NCBI GenBank assembly: GCA_033032865.1
Contig: JAWHQI010000503.1
Location: 124,001-188,000, forward strand
Source: Dactylorhiza incarnata
Lineage: Eukaryota; Streptophyta; Magnoliopsida; Asparagales; Orchidaceae
Length of the DNA: 64,000 nt
Reading direction: 5' to 3'
Part shown: piece after piece, positions 55,251-64,000 of the stretch
How the letters are laid out: each line of letters opens with the position of its first letter
How positions within the stretch are numbered: the stretch's first letter is position 1
Made by a program: the position numbers and the translations under genes
The notes under the pieces: generated by a model
What the model saw: only the letters and a program-made list of their open reading frames with translations
What the model was told of the DNA's origin: nothing
Database searches by the model: none

Positions 55251-56655
55251 ACTCACTGGAGGTGAACTCCCCTCCGTTGTCAGTCCTCAGCTTCTTCACC
55301 CGCAGTCTTAGCTGACCCTCCACGAGCTCCTTGAACTCCACAAACTTGGCAAATGCTTCCGCCTTCTCCTTCAAGAAAAATACCCAGACATATCTGGTGT
55401 AATCATCGATCAACACCAGCATATACCTGCTGCCTCCGAGGCTTGGGGTAGCAGTTGGTCCCATCAAGTCACCGTGGATGCACTCCAATGACACGCTACT
55501 CCTTGTCTTCGACTTGTCAAACGGTAGTCGATGAGACTTGCCGAACTGACATCCCGCGCAAACATGACCTTCACCGTAGGAAGATAGACTTGGCAGGCCC
55601 TTGACCAGACCTCTCACCGCCATATCTTTCAGCTTGTCCATCCCTACGTGCCCCAACCTCTCATGCCATATAACGGCACCATCATTCGTCTTCATCTTGT
55701 CGATGTAGGAACTTGTCGATAAAACAAACAAGTCCTTTGCCCGTCTCCCGACATGGACGACCTCTGCCTTTACGGCCTCAAAATTGCGTAGAAACTTTAC
55801 TTCTGTTGGGCCGAACAGAACGTGATACCCAGCGTCTACAGCGTTGGTCACGGAGAAGAGGTTTTTCCTCATACCAGGCACGTGATAGACACTCTTCAAA
55901 GTAAGTGGTCCTCTATCACTGCCCAAGGAAACAACCTCCACCTTCTCTACTGGATGCACAGTATTATCAGCAGTAATGATTGCATTGTTACCTGTATAGG
56001 GCTGTGCAGAAGAAAGCTTGGTCTCATCTCCGGTGAGGTGATGACCACACCCTGAGCCCACGATCCAGTCTTCCAGATAGTTGATAGAAGCAGAAGCTCC
56101 AACAGAAGCCGAGAAGGCTCCTCCCCAACCTCCTTCAAGGTGCCTGGCCTCAGCTTCCTCCTTCTCCGCAGCATGCCCAGCTTGGGTGACCAACTTGCAA
56201 TCCTTCCTGATGTGGACATACTTGCCACACTTGAAGCACGTCGGACCTTCACCCTTCTTCTTCCCGTCAGCCTTGGGAGCATACCCCTTTTCCTGCTGCC
56301 CAGAAGTTGAAGGCCCATAGCCTCCTCCAGTGGTCTTCTTCTTCTTATCCCACTTCTTCTTCTTGCCTGAGAAGAGCACTTCGCCATCTCCCCCAGCCAG
56401 TGACATCCCCGCCATCTGCCTTGCCAAACTTTCTTGCGATGCAAGCAAGTTCTCCAGGTCCAACAGAGACGGCTGATTTGCACATCCCTGCACCGACGAC
56501 ACAAAGGCAACATATTCCTTCTGCAAGCCACGGATGATGTGCCTCTTCAGCTTCGCCTTAGAGATAGGCTCATCAGGATCCAATGCTGAGATTTCAGCGC
56601 ACAAGTTCTTCATCTTCAGAAAGAAAGTGGAAATAGAAAGATCACCCTGAGCCAC
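55153..56655 (-). pseudogene. copia gag (end), protease, integrase (N-terminal)
   Basis: Order: Gag end (LSISTFFLKMKNLCAEISAL), zinc knuckle CFKCGKYVHIRKDC, protease WIVGSGCGHHLTGD where the catalytic Asp of DSG is Gly, GAG-pre-integrase WHERLGHVGMDKLKDM, zinc pair CAGCQFGKSH, and integrase Asp residues in HGDLMGP and LRTDNGGEFTSSEF. A frameshift near 55245 follows. The protease mutation alone would block particle maturation. Confidence 0.9.
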
Positions 56656-56996
56656 CTTGCCAGCTCATTCTCCAAGAACTGTAGCCTTGCTACATTCTTC
56701 TTATTAAACAGCCCATCCAGGGCTCTCCAAATCTCCGCAGCTGATCCACACCCCAAAATGTGATCAAACAGATCAGGTGAAATTGCTCTATTTAGAGTGA
56801 ACTCTGCCTTCGCATTCGTCCTCCTCCAAGTTCTCACCTCTGCCCCATTATCCCCTTCCGGGACAACTTCCTGCGTCTGATCTCCTCCAACTACCTCCCA
56901 GAGGTCCTCACCTAGAAGATTGCTTTGCATACACGACTTCCACTTCTTGAAGTTAGTCGATGTAAGCATCTCAATTCCAAGACCCCTCGCTTCCAT
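56616..56996 (-). pseudogene. copia gag, N-terminal part
   Basis: MEARGLGIEMLTSTNFKKWK from 56996, with LGEDLWEVVGGD, RTNAKAEFTLNRAISPDLFD and NKKNVARLQFLENELAR. A frameshift near 56655 moves Gag into the next frame. Upstream on the minus strand are the PBS and 5' LTR. Confidence 0.9.
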
Positions 56997-57083
56997 TGCT
57001 CTACCACTGGTTCCTTCTTCACAAAGGCGATGGCTACTCTAAGTCACTCACTGCTCAATCACTCCAACCTACCTCTGATACCA

Positions 57084-58351
57084 TGTGAAATTTTTCGAAT
57101 CTTTATGAAGCGAGCATGAGTTAGACAACTTAGATATCACAAGCCAAACAACCAGAAGCAAATGGAGGAAAACAAGTAATCTTTATTGATAGCAGTACTT
57201 CAATTACAAGGCAAGGCATGCTTGGCGAGACATGATTTCGCCAGCACAAACACCAAAGAGAAAATTACAAAGTTGAAGATAACTTGAGACCGCTCAGACC
57301 GCGCGACCTCCCTGTGACTTGAGCAAGCTGCCAAACCGCAGCGACCTTCCGATCACAGAACACCACCAAACCGCACTCCTTCTTCCGAACTCCTGATTCT
57401 CCCGAACTCCAGCACCACAACTCCAAGCCGCAGACCGCCCGAACACTTTCAGAGGAAGAGGTGATCGCTGCTGCCCACACTATCCACAGAAGCTGCACAA
57501 GAAGAGTTCAATCAGCAGACCGCCCGGTCAGACAAATAGAGACCGCAGGAAAGAAGAGAACTCGGCTTACACTTGGTGTGTCTTGATTATTGCTGCCGAT
57601 GGGTCCTATTTATAGGCGTGAGACCTGATCTAGTCACCACCCTATGAGATAGGATCACCACCCTCCAGACCGCGCGACCTGACCGGTCACACCGCGCGAT
57701 CAGCAACAGTACTCCTGCTCCATTTTGGTGAACTCGCCAGCTCCAACATCAACCATGAGAGACCGCCACTCTCACAGCAGATCGCGACTCCAAAGGAGAT
57801 CGCCAGACCGCCGGAAGCTGTTCACCCTCTGTGTTCATCCGAGACCGCGAACACAGCCAGTTCGCTAACAGACCGCGAACTCCTGTCCGCATGCCAGTCT
57901 CCACCTGAGACCGTGATCAGCGTCCAGCTTGCATACTAGTCTCCTCCTGAGACCGCAACCTGAGACCGCGCGACTAAGACCCTTAGTCCGCGAACACCAC
58001 CAGAAAGCCAGGTCAACCACCAGACCGCATTCTGGAGAAACCTGGGACAAGCTGTGCGATCACACCAGACCGCCACAGCCTTGAAGACAACCCGACACGC
58101 GATCATACATAGACCGCGCGCACCTGAAGACGATCAACCCGCCACGCGGTTAGAGACAGACCGCACAGCCTCCACCTTCAGCCGCCTTGGACCAGATACC
58201 ATCGATCAAGCCAGGAGACCGCAGCTAGGCTAAGACAAGCCAGACTGCAGAGGCAGACCGCCAAGTCGTGCGGTCACGCCAGACCGCCCGACCTCCTCCC
58301 AGACCGCCCAGGTCCAAAAGTCTCCAAACTTCCACTTCAACAATTTCAACA
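57084..58351 (-). repeat. 5' LTR (1268 bp)
   Basis: Same length as 51729-52996 and nearly identical, with scattered transitions at CpG sites (for example TGACCGGTCACACCGCGCG against GTCATACTGTGCG). It ends at 58351, where the older tandem array resumes. Confidence 0.92.
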
Positions 58352-58635
58352 AGTTCGCCCTTACCGATTTTGTATCCTCGGGGACTGGGACCGCGCATTA
58401 AATTAGAAAACAGTTATAATATAAAAGCAAAGTATACAAGTGTGCGCAAGTTCAGAGTCACGACTTATTGTTTACCAGAATAACTTGGAAAAAACAACAA
58501 AATTGAAATGGTAGATACGCGAGAGGGCCTCTCTGCACTGCTCCCCTTGGTCATCCTTCGTCAAACTTATGCCAGGCCCTTGAGAGTTGCGCCTTGCCCA
58601 GGGTGTGATTGTTGTAGGTAGCAGCGTTGGGTTGC
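58352..58635. other. Right end of the split array and noncoding link to the gypsy relic
   Basis: AGTTCGCCCTTACCG continues the 40-bp array. TATCCTCGGGGACTGGGACC and AT-rich DNA follow. No ORF. Confidence 0.6.
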
Positions 58636-59830
58636 TTATTGATCCCCTCGCATAATGCCTACCCCTCTGGGAGGGATGAACTTCATCACCAGATGTGGGA
58701 TGGATGAGATTGCCTTGAACAGGGTCTGGAGCGGGCGGCCAAAGATGGTGTTGTATGCTGAGTTGGAGTTGACAACTACAAACTGGACGATGTGCGTGAC
58801 TTTCTTCGGGAACTCGCCCAGGGTGAACAGTAGATTGATCATTCCCTGCACCGTGACGGGGCTATTCTCAAAGCCATACATAGGTCCTGTCGCTGGCTTA
58901 AGATGCTCCTTTGTGAACTTCATGATATTGAGGACAGATGTGAACATGACATCCACTGAGCACCCATTGTCGATCGGTATCTTTTTAACCCTGAAGCAAG
59001 GGTCACCGATTCCTGCGCTGATGATAAGTGGATCATGGTGCGGTAGGCGCAGTCGCTCCAGATATTCATCCATAAAGTTGATAGCAACGCTCTGTTGCAT
59101 CTTCTGGTTGTCAGAACTCTCTTCTAGATGGGTGATGGAATGGACATGGGGGAGGAGAAGGGCGATCCAGCTATAGTTTCCACTTCCCTTACCATCTGCC
59201 TCACCCCCTGCACCCCTTGGTATGCGGGAGGCTGATCTCTTCCAGGCTGCGACGGTGCGGGTTGGTTCGACACTTGATTTTGCAGGATCCTCCTGAGGTG
59301 CCCTTGCCTGATGAGACGCTCGATCTCTTCCTTCCGTCGGGCACATTCCTCTGTGATGTGCCCCTGCCCGCGATGATAGTCACAATACTACGTCTAATTT
59401 CTCTATTTGGGATGAACGGCTTGGGCCCGTGGAGCACTTCTGAATCTTGGAATACTTGACACAAGAGCAGATCTGGGACGTTTTAGAAGCGCATAATGGT
59501 AGAGAAGTGGTTGACATGCTCGAGCGGATTATTTGTCCCGTCAAAGGTCTCAAAGTTCAGAAGCTTAAACCCGTTTGGGATGGGGTGTGTCAGAACATGC
59601 AGTGCCAATGGGGATCCGTGGTGGAAAGTGTAACGACCCAGGGCACCCGAAGGATCACCATTCTGGACCATTAACAAGGACTGCAGTCCATGCCACCCTA
59701 ACCCCTCGATGAGCCTGTTTCTCAGCAACAGCAGGTTGTTGAGTCCGGGATTCGATCCCGCACCCCCTTGATAAGGCATCTTCAACAGTCTTCATCACCA
59801 ACTGAGTTGCAGCCCTTGGATATTTGCAAC
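58636..59830 (-). pseudogene. Tat/Athila-type gypsy gag-protease fragment
   Basis: Gag piece 59785-59483: PIPNGFKLLNFETFDGTNNP and LEHVNHF, the capsid-entry motif. The middle of Gag is deleted (after FSTIMRF), and TENC-like sequence is not seen. Protease frame 59346-58636: IPIDNGCSVDVMF, where the D-T/S-G triad reads D-N-G, then AYNTIFGRPLQTLFKAISSI, HLVMKFIPPRGVG and GDQ. These are Tat/Athila protease signatures. RT is absent. To its left lie the tandem arrays (58370 back to 40889), the same gag-pro then tandem-array layout as the relic at 1322-11585. Confidence 0.75.
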
Positions 59831-60535
59831 CCCCAAATAGATATTTGCAGTCTCACTTGATATTTGCAGCACCTATTTAAAAATTTAAAAATTCATTTTT
59901 TTAATTTTTTTTCTCCTAAGAGTCAAAACTTCTTGATTGATAAAATTTAATATATCAAAATATATGAACGTATCATTTAATCAAAATCAAGATTTTATCA
60001 TTCAAATAAAATAAAAAAAATTCATCATCTGATTGTTACGAGTCAACTCCCTTATAGCAATGATGAACACCTATATCATTCAACTCGAGTACATCTTTCC
60101 CAAAATGAACACTAGTCTGCACAAAATTTTGCAAAATGTTTAATGTTAGTATCTAAATATGAATTTATATCCATGATTAATTTTGTTATATTCTAAATTT
60201 GTTGTTTTTGGGGAAAATGAATCATGGAAAAGAGACATGCTAAGCAAAAAAGTATGAATTATGGTGAATAAACTTTAACGGTTAGCTGCAGAAGGTTCAG
60301 AACTTCTACTTAGCATTGGTGACAAACCTACAAAAAAAATTCCAGTGTTCCTATTGATGTGACAAACCTACAAAAAAATTTATGATTAAAAATAATAAAC
60401 ATATATGTAAATGTATTCAATCACACTTTAACTAACAAATATGCATACCTTTCACAAATTATGAATATATGTTATATGAGGAATGTCCAACTCTTCACCT
60501 ATCATTGTATGGTACCTCGACCATACCGAAAATAC
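59831..60535. other. AT-rich noncoding region
   Basis: GATATTTGCA occurs three times at about 59817-59866. The rest is AT-rich without ORFs. It probably includes the 3' end of the MULE, but no terminal inverted repeat could be matched by eye. Confidence 0.5.
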
Positions 60536-62957
60536 TTATGGTAGTGGACAATCGCCATGGATTTTCAAAAGTACAAAGTGGCTGTGATTAACATAACCAA
60601 TGTTGATGACCCTTCTTAATGTCGGTGGCGCTGAATGCAACAGGAAAAAGGTGAATGATTGTTTACTTGAGTAATGAACAAATTGGATGTTGTAACATGA
60701 TGCCGCTAAAAGACCCATATCTGGCATGGACATCCATTTATCCACCGGGGCAGGAGTAATATAATAATCTAGTGAGCTTAGTAACTCTAATCGCTTTGTC
60801 ACTCTAAATATCATGTTGTATAACTCTTCATGTTCATGTAACTCTTGACATAAAACACGACATACTTGAGTCCAATTTTTATTCATGTCCATAACAATAC
60901 TTATCACTCTATATCCGCAGTGACCATCAGCCAACATGTCGATGACATCAATAATATGTGTTGACATGAATGTTGGCATTTGTGATTTGATGCGCTCAAG
61001 CAAATTATTTTTTGTGTGAATAACCCTTCTTGCAAATTATTCTTCATATTCATCTTTAAAGGTTTTATTTTGATGGGTTGATAATCAAACATCAAGACAT
61101 GCTCAAAATTTGAAGGCTCTTTTTTGTTGATTTGTAAGCATCCACAATTTTCTTAAACTTCCCTTTGGATGCCCCCTCAACTTGCTTGGAATTTTATGTT
61201 CTTGAGTTTGACTTAAAGGTGGATTGACTATTTCACGGAGCTTTCTTTTCAATTCCTTTTTTTGTAGATCACTACTTGTCTTATAGCTTTTCACGAGCCC
61301 TTCAATGTTGTTATCAATATCATTTTCTTCCGTGCATTCTACTTTGACTGAAGCAATATGTTGTGTCTTGCAAAGTCAAGTGTCTCTAATGCTTGTGTAT
61401 CAACCAAATTGGCAATGCAGTGTAATCATTGCTATACGACAATAACTCGTGCGTGCACGATAATCCAAAAGTAAATCTAACTTTATGCATGCATTTATCA
61501 AGTTCAAAATGACATGTTTTTGAAGAAAGTTCTTCTTTCTTAATAAGCTCTAAAGAAAAAAATAGAAATATTACCAATTAGCTCGATGTGTAACAAATTT
61601 TTAAAGCGTGTGTTGATATGAATCTTGCTCTACCCAAATATTTTCTTAATCTCTGTATGCTATAAATAAGTAACTGACCAAAAGCTTTCCATACTGTAGT
61701 GAGATTACTGATAAACACTTCTAAGAATTTTTTCAGTTTGCTATGTCCACTTTCAACACAGTTGGTAGACGTATTGCCTAAGTGCAAATATTTATCAATC
61801 CATGTTGAAATGAAATATTCTTTGTGAGGGTCGAGTCATGTTGTTGAAACTTATGAAAGAACATTATAATGCTTGATTCCGTAATCATCTATCATTTGAT
61901 TAAATCGCATGTTGAACTCATTTTCAGTTCTAGATTCAACTACATGTTGCCAAGCACCCAAGAAAATGTCACAATCTTTTTCGCAAGTGAAATTTTTTTA
62001 TGGTTCGGGCCAAAACATTTCTACTAATATGGACCTGACATAATAGAATTTTTGCTTGCGGAAACACACCCATGATTGCATTCATATGACTGCATTCATA
62101 TGATTGCATTCATATGACTGCATTCATATGATTGCATTCATTAAAGCTATTTTCCGATAAGTTACAAAACAATTTGGCAATATGTTTTCATCAAAAATAC
62201 TCTTAAAGCACTCCAATGCCCATCGATATCTAGCCTCTGTTTCGTTTGACATGAAAGAAAAGGCCGAGAAAAAGGAACAAACATGAAAGTATTTGAGAAC
62301 ATATTGGTCAAAAGAACAGAAGTCGGATGAGCAAAGAACAAACATTCCAACTGATTAGTGATAACATTAACTGCATTAAAACTGATATATCCGTAATCAA
62401 CAATACACTTGTACAAAAATTGTATTGGAGTCCCTCCCTCAATTCAACCCTAAGTATCTTTGTTTTTTGATTGTAAATTGTCCTCAAACTCGTAGTGTTT
62501 GTTGAATTTCTTTTCTTTAGTGACGTTAGTATTTTACGTGGTTTCACACCGGCATTGCACATATCCTTAACTATTTTCTGCACGCAACTGCTTAATCTTT
62601 CGGCATAAGGATGCACTTCTAAATGTATCATCTCATGATTATGAATCTCGCACACGATTGTAAGTTTCTATTCATTTAGTTATTCTCTACGTCCTCTTAA
62701 TGAAAATTTACAATCACATATCTTTGAGCTAGACTTTCATAGGTTTTGCTTCACAAAATTTTTAGGATTTTGACTTACTCGCACAACTCCATATTTATCG
62801 CATCCAAGAGTAGCTCTAGGTTTAGCTCTTTTTTCAAGTTTACGGCTCTTACAATGATGTCAACAAATCCCAAGCCTCTACCAACATGTCTTGCCCATCC
62901 ATTCAATTCCTTCTTGCTAGAAAAAAAAATCAAATTTGTTACAAAATGATGACCCAA
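60536..62957 (-). pseudogene. Mutator-like (FAR1-type MULE) transposase with C-terminal OTU domain
   Basis: Minus-strand pieces in order: KKELNGWARHVGRGLGFVDI (62910), CEIHNHEMIHLEVHPYAERL with NTTSLRTIYNQK (62655-62470, DNA-binding/spacer region), the MULE core YRWALECF with RKIALMNAI (62240-62130), HISRNVL (about 62030), HLGNTSTNCVESGHSKLKKF (61785), the SWIM-like FTFGLSCTHELLSY (61470) and RGHPKGSLRK (61175). At 60960-60536 is an OTU-like cysteine protease domain: ADGHCGYRVI with the catalytic Cys, WMSMPDMGLLAAS and VNHSHFVLL with the His. The role would be cut-and-paste transposition; the OTU part is found in some plant MULEs. Multiple stops and frameshifts, including a 14-bp repeat expansion at 62074, show it is dead. 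About full family length. Confidence 0.8.
62074..62141. repeat. 14-bp tandem expansion inside the transposase
   Basis: GATTGCATTCATAT and GACTGCATTCATAT alternate for five units. On the minus strand it expands the ALMNAI codons; four extra 14-bp units (56 bp) shift the frame before the MGVFPQAK-like continuation. Confidence 0.85.
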
Positions 62958-63150
62958 GTCTACAATCGGTTATTGAGAAAGGTCCTCATACATTAATAAC
63001 ATTTGATATACGCTACTCATTTCAATCTAAAGACAAAAAATTCTTACAATGACATAAAAACACAAAAAAAATACATACAACCGTACAAAAATCCTAACAA
63101 AAACCATACAAAAAGCCTATCAAAAACTATACAAAAATCTATCAAAAACC
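62958..63150. other. Upstream flank of the MULE transposase
   Basis: AT-rich, no ORF. It ends in a short run of CTATCAAAAACCATA-type degenerate repeats (63085-63150). It is likely the 5' region of the MULE. Confidence 0.4.
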
Positions 63151-64000
63151 ATAAGGGCCCGTTCGTTTGCACGGAATTGGAATTCGATATTGGAATTGAA
63201 TATTGATGAATATTGTGAAATTAAATATTGTTGACTAATTCCAATTCCAACGTTCGCCTAATAAACAATATTGTTGAATATTGTGGAATTAATCAATACT
63301 TTTGTTCGTTTGTTAAATAAAATTCAATTTAAAATTTGAAAAATATTACAAAGAAACTAATATTTATCACATATATCATAAACAAATGTATGTCATTACG
63401 ACGATGTTTTTGCCCGGGGGCGATTTTTTCGCCCTAGAACGATTTTTTTCCGCCCGGGCGCAATTTTTTTGCCCAACCGCGTTTTTTTCGCCCGGGCTTT
63501 CATTTTTTGCCCGGGCGCAATTTTTTTTCCCGGGTGCGATTTTTTCACCCGCTCGGCCTAAACAAGCTCGCACAGGCGATAAAAGTGCATCCCGAGAAAA
63601 TTGCCCCCGAGCAAAAAAATCTAGCCGGGCGAAAAAATCTCGCCCGGGCAAAAAAATCACTCCCGCCAAAAAAATCTTGCCCGGCCGAAAAATCGCGCTT
63701 GAGCGAAAAAATCGCGCTGGGACGAAAAACTCTCCCCAGGGAGAAAAATTCGCGCCCGGCAAAAAATTCTAGTCCGGGCGAAAAAATCGTGCCCGGGCGA
63801 AAAAATCGCGTCCGGGCGAAAAATGTTCTCAGGCGAAAATTGCGCCCGGGTGAAAAAATCGCGTTCGGGTGAAAAAATCGCGCCCGGGTGAAAAAAAACG
63901 CGCCCGAGCGAAAAAATCTCCCCCTGGCGAAAAAATCCAATTCTAGTGCGCATATTTGCTCCTGGAATTGGCTTTCGGGAATTGGCATTGGAGATTAGAA
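63151..64000. mobile_element. Putative TIR element, truncated by the window, holding an inverted minisatellite
   Basis: The left end AAGGGCCCGTTCGTTTGCAC is like the GGGCCCGTTTG-type termini common among plant TIR transposons and MITEs. It is followed by GGAATTGGAATTC and AATATTG repeats. The last 50 bases again contain GGAATTGG motifs (63963, 63979), as if approaching the other end, which is outside the window. No transposase is visible. The class is not assigned. Confidence 0.4.
63405..63950. repeat. 19-bp CCCGGG minisatellite in two opposite arms
   Basis: The left arm (63405-63553, about 8 units) reads GCCCGGGCGCGATTTTTTC-like. The right arm (63586-63950, about 19 units) reads GAAAAAATCGCGCCCGGGC-like. 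The arms are inverted relative to each other around a unique 30-bp centre near 63570. Each unit pairs a palindromic GCCCGGGC with an A or T run. The long open frames on both strands (RFFRPG- and KKIAPG-type) arise because 19 is not a multiple of 3 and the unit lacks stops; they are not taken as genes. Confidence 0.88.

Larger units (their letters stand above)
51729..58351 (-). mobile_element. Nearly complete Ty1/copia element, minus strand
   Basis: LTRs of equal length (51729-52996 and 57084-58351, 1268 bp each) flank gag-protease-integrase-RT-RNase H, with an iMet PBS at 57072-57083 (TGGTATCAGAGG on the minus strand) and a CTTCAAGTGGGAG polypurine tract at 52997-53009. Few differences between the LTRs suggest a recent insertion. 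It is the same family as 31444-39668. It cut the tandem array: GGGATCAGAG on the left and AGTTCGCCCTTACC on the right rejoin as one repeat unit. A clean 5-bp TSD is not evident. Confidence 0.9.

Noticed and set aside
63376..63988. Open frames of 98-147 codons on both strands resembling a repetitive protein
   Set aside because: They are produced by the stop-free 19-bp unit read in several frames on both strands; no start context or family similarity.

Overview
This is a repeat-dominated stretch of a seed-plant nuclear genome. The evidence is nested Ty1/copia and Ty3/gypsy LTR retrotransposons with initiator-methionine tRNA primer sites, a Mutator-like (FAR1-type) transposase with an OTU domain, AT-rich intergenic DNA, and one probable host gene of the plant-only SIAMESE-RELATED (SMR) family. 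No rRNA, tRNA, CRISPR or prokaryotic signals were seen. Almost every mobile-element gene is broken by stops, frameshifts or later insertions. The species cannot be named from the sequence. Layout, left to right. (1) 1-13098: remains of a minus-strand copia element (336-bp LTR 12763-13098, partial gag 12027-12400). A 1.75-kb solo LTR (9-1321 plus 11586-12026) sits in its gag. That LTR is split by a 10.26-kb Tat-lineage gypsy relic (1322-11585) with minus-strand gag-protease, a truncated RT, two tandem-repeat arrays, two decayed plus-strand (antisense) extra ORFs and a palindromic LTR end. (2) 13431-26390: a Tork-like copia element with perfect TSD CAGAG. Its 5' LTR holds a second copy of the 1.76-kb solo LTR (TSD ACTCC), and its integrase is broken by a truncated Del/Tekay-type gypsy element (17638-23217). 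(3) 26396-31438: intergenic DNA with a 400-bp fold-back element and the SMR-like gene on the minus strand (30366-30797). (4) 31444-39668: a copia element with TSD AAGAC, split by a 752-bp solo LTR (TSD CTGAG) and a 2.1-kb gypsy-type solo LTR (TSD GGAGG). (5) About 40430-59830: a second gypsy relic with gag-protease at its right end and tandem arrays to the left. It is split by a Sirevirus-like, gag-only LTR-gag-LTR-gag-LTR array (41613-51392, TSD GTTTG) and by a nearly complete copia element (51729-58351). (6) 60536-62957: a decayed minus-strand MULE transposase. (7) 63151-64000: an AT-rich element running off the window, containing an inverted 19-bp CCCGGG minisatellite. The elements do not form a pathway. 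The TSDs and split copies give a relative insertion order. Shared features are regulatory-looking: nearly every LTR carries its own cluster of short CpG-containing inverted motifs, and the hexamer GACCGC/GCGGTC recurs in elements of unrelated families. The best candidates for novelty are the inverted CCCGGG minisatellite, the triple-LTR gag-only array, the Tat relic with U5 ends on both flanks and intron-containing antisense ORFs, and the motif convergence.
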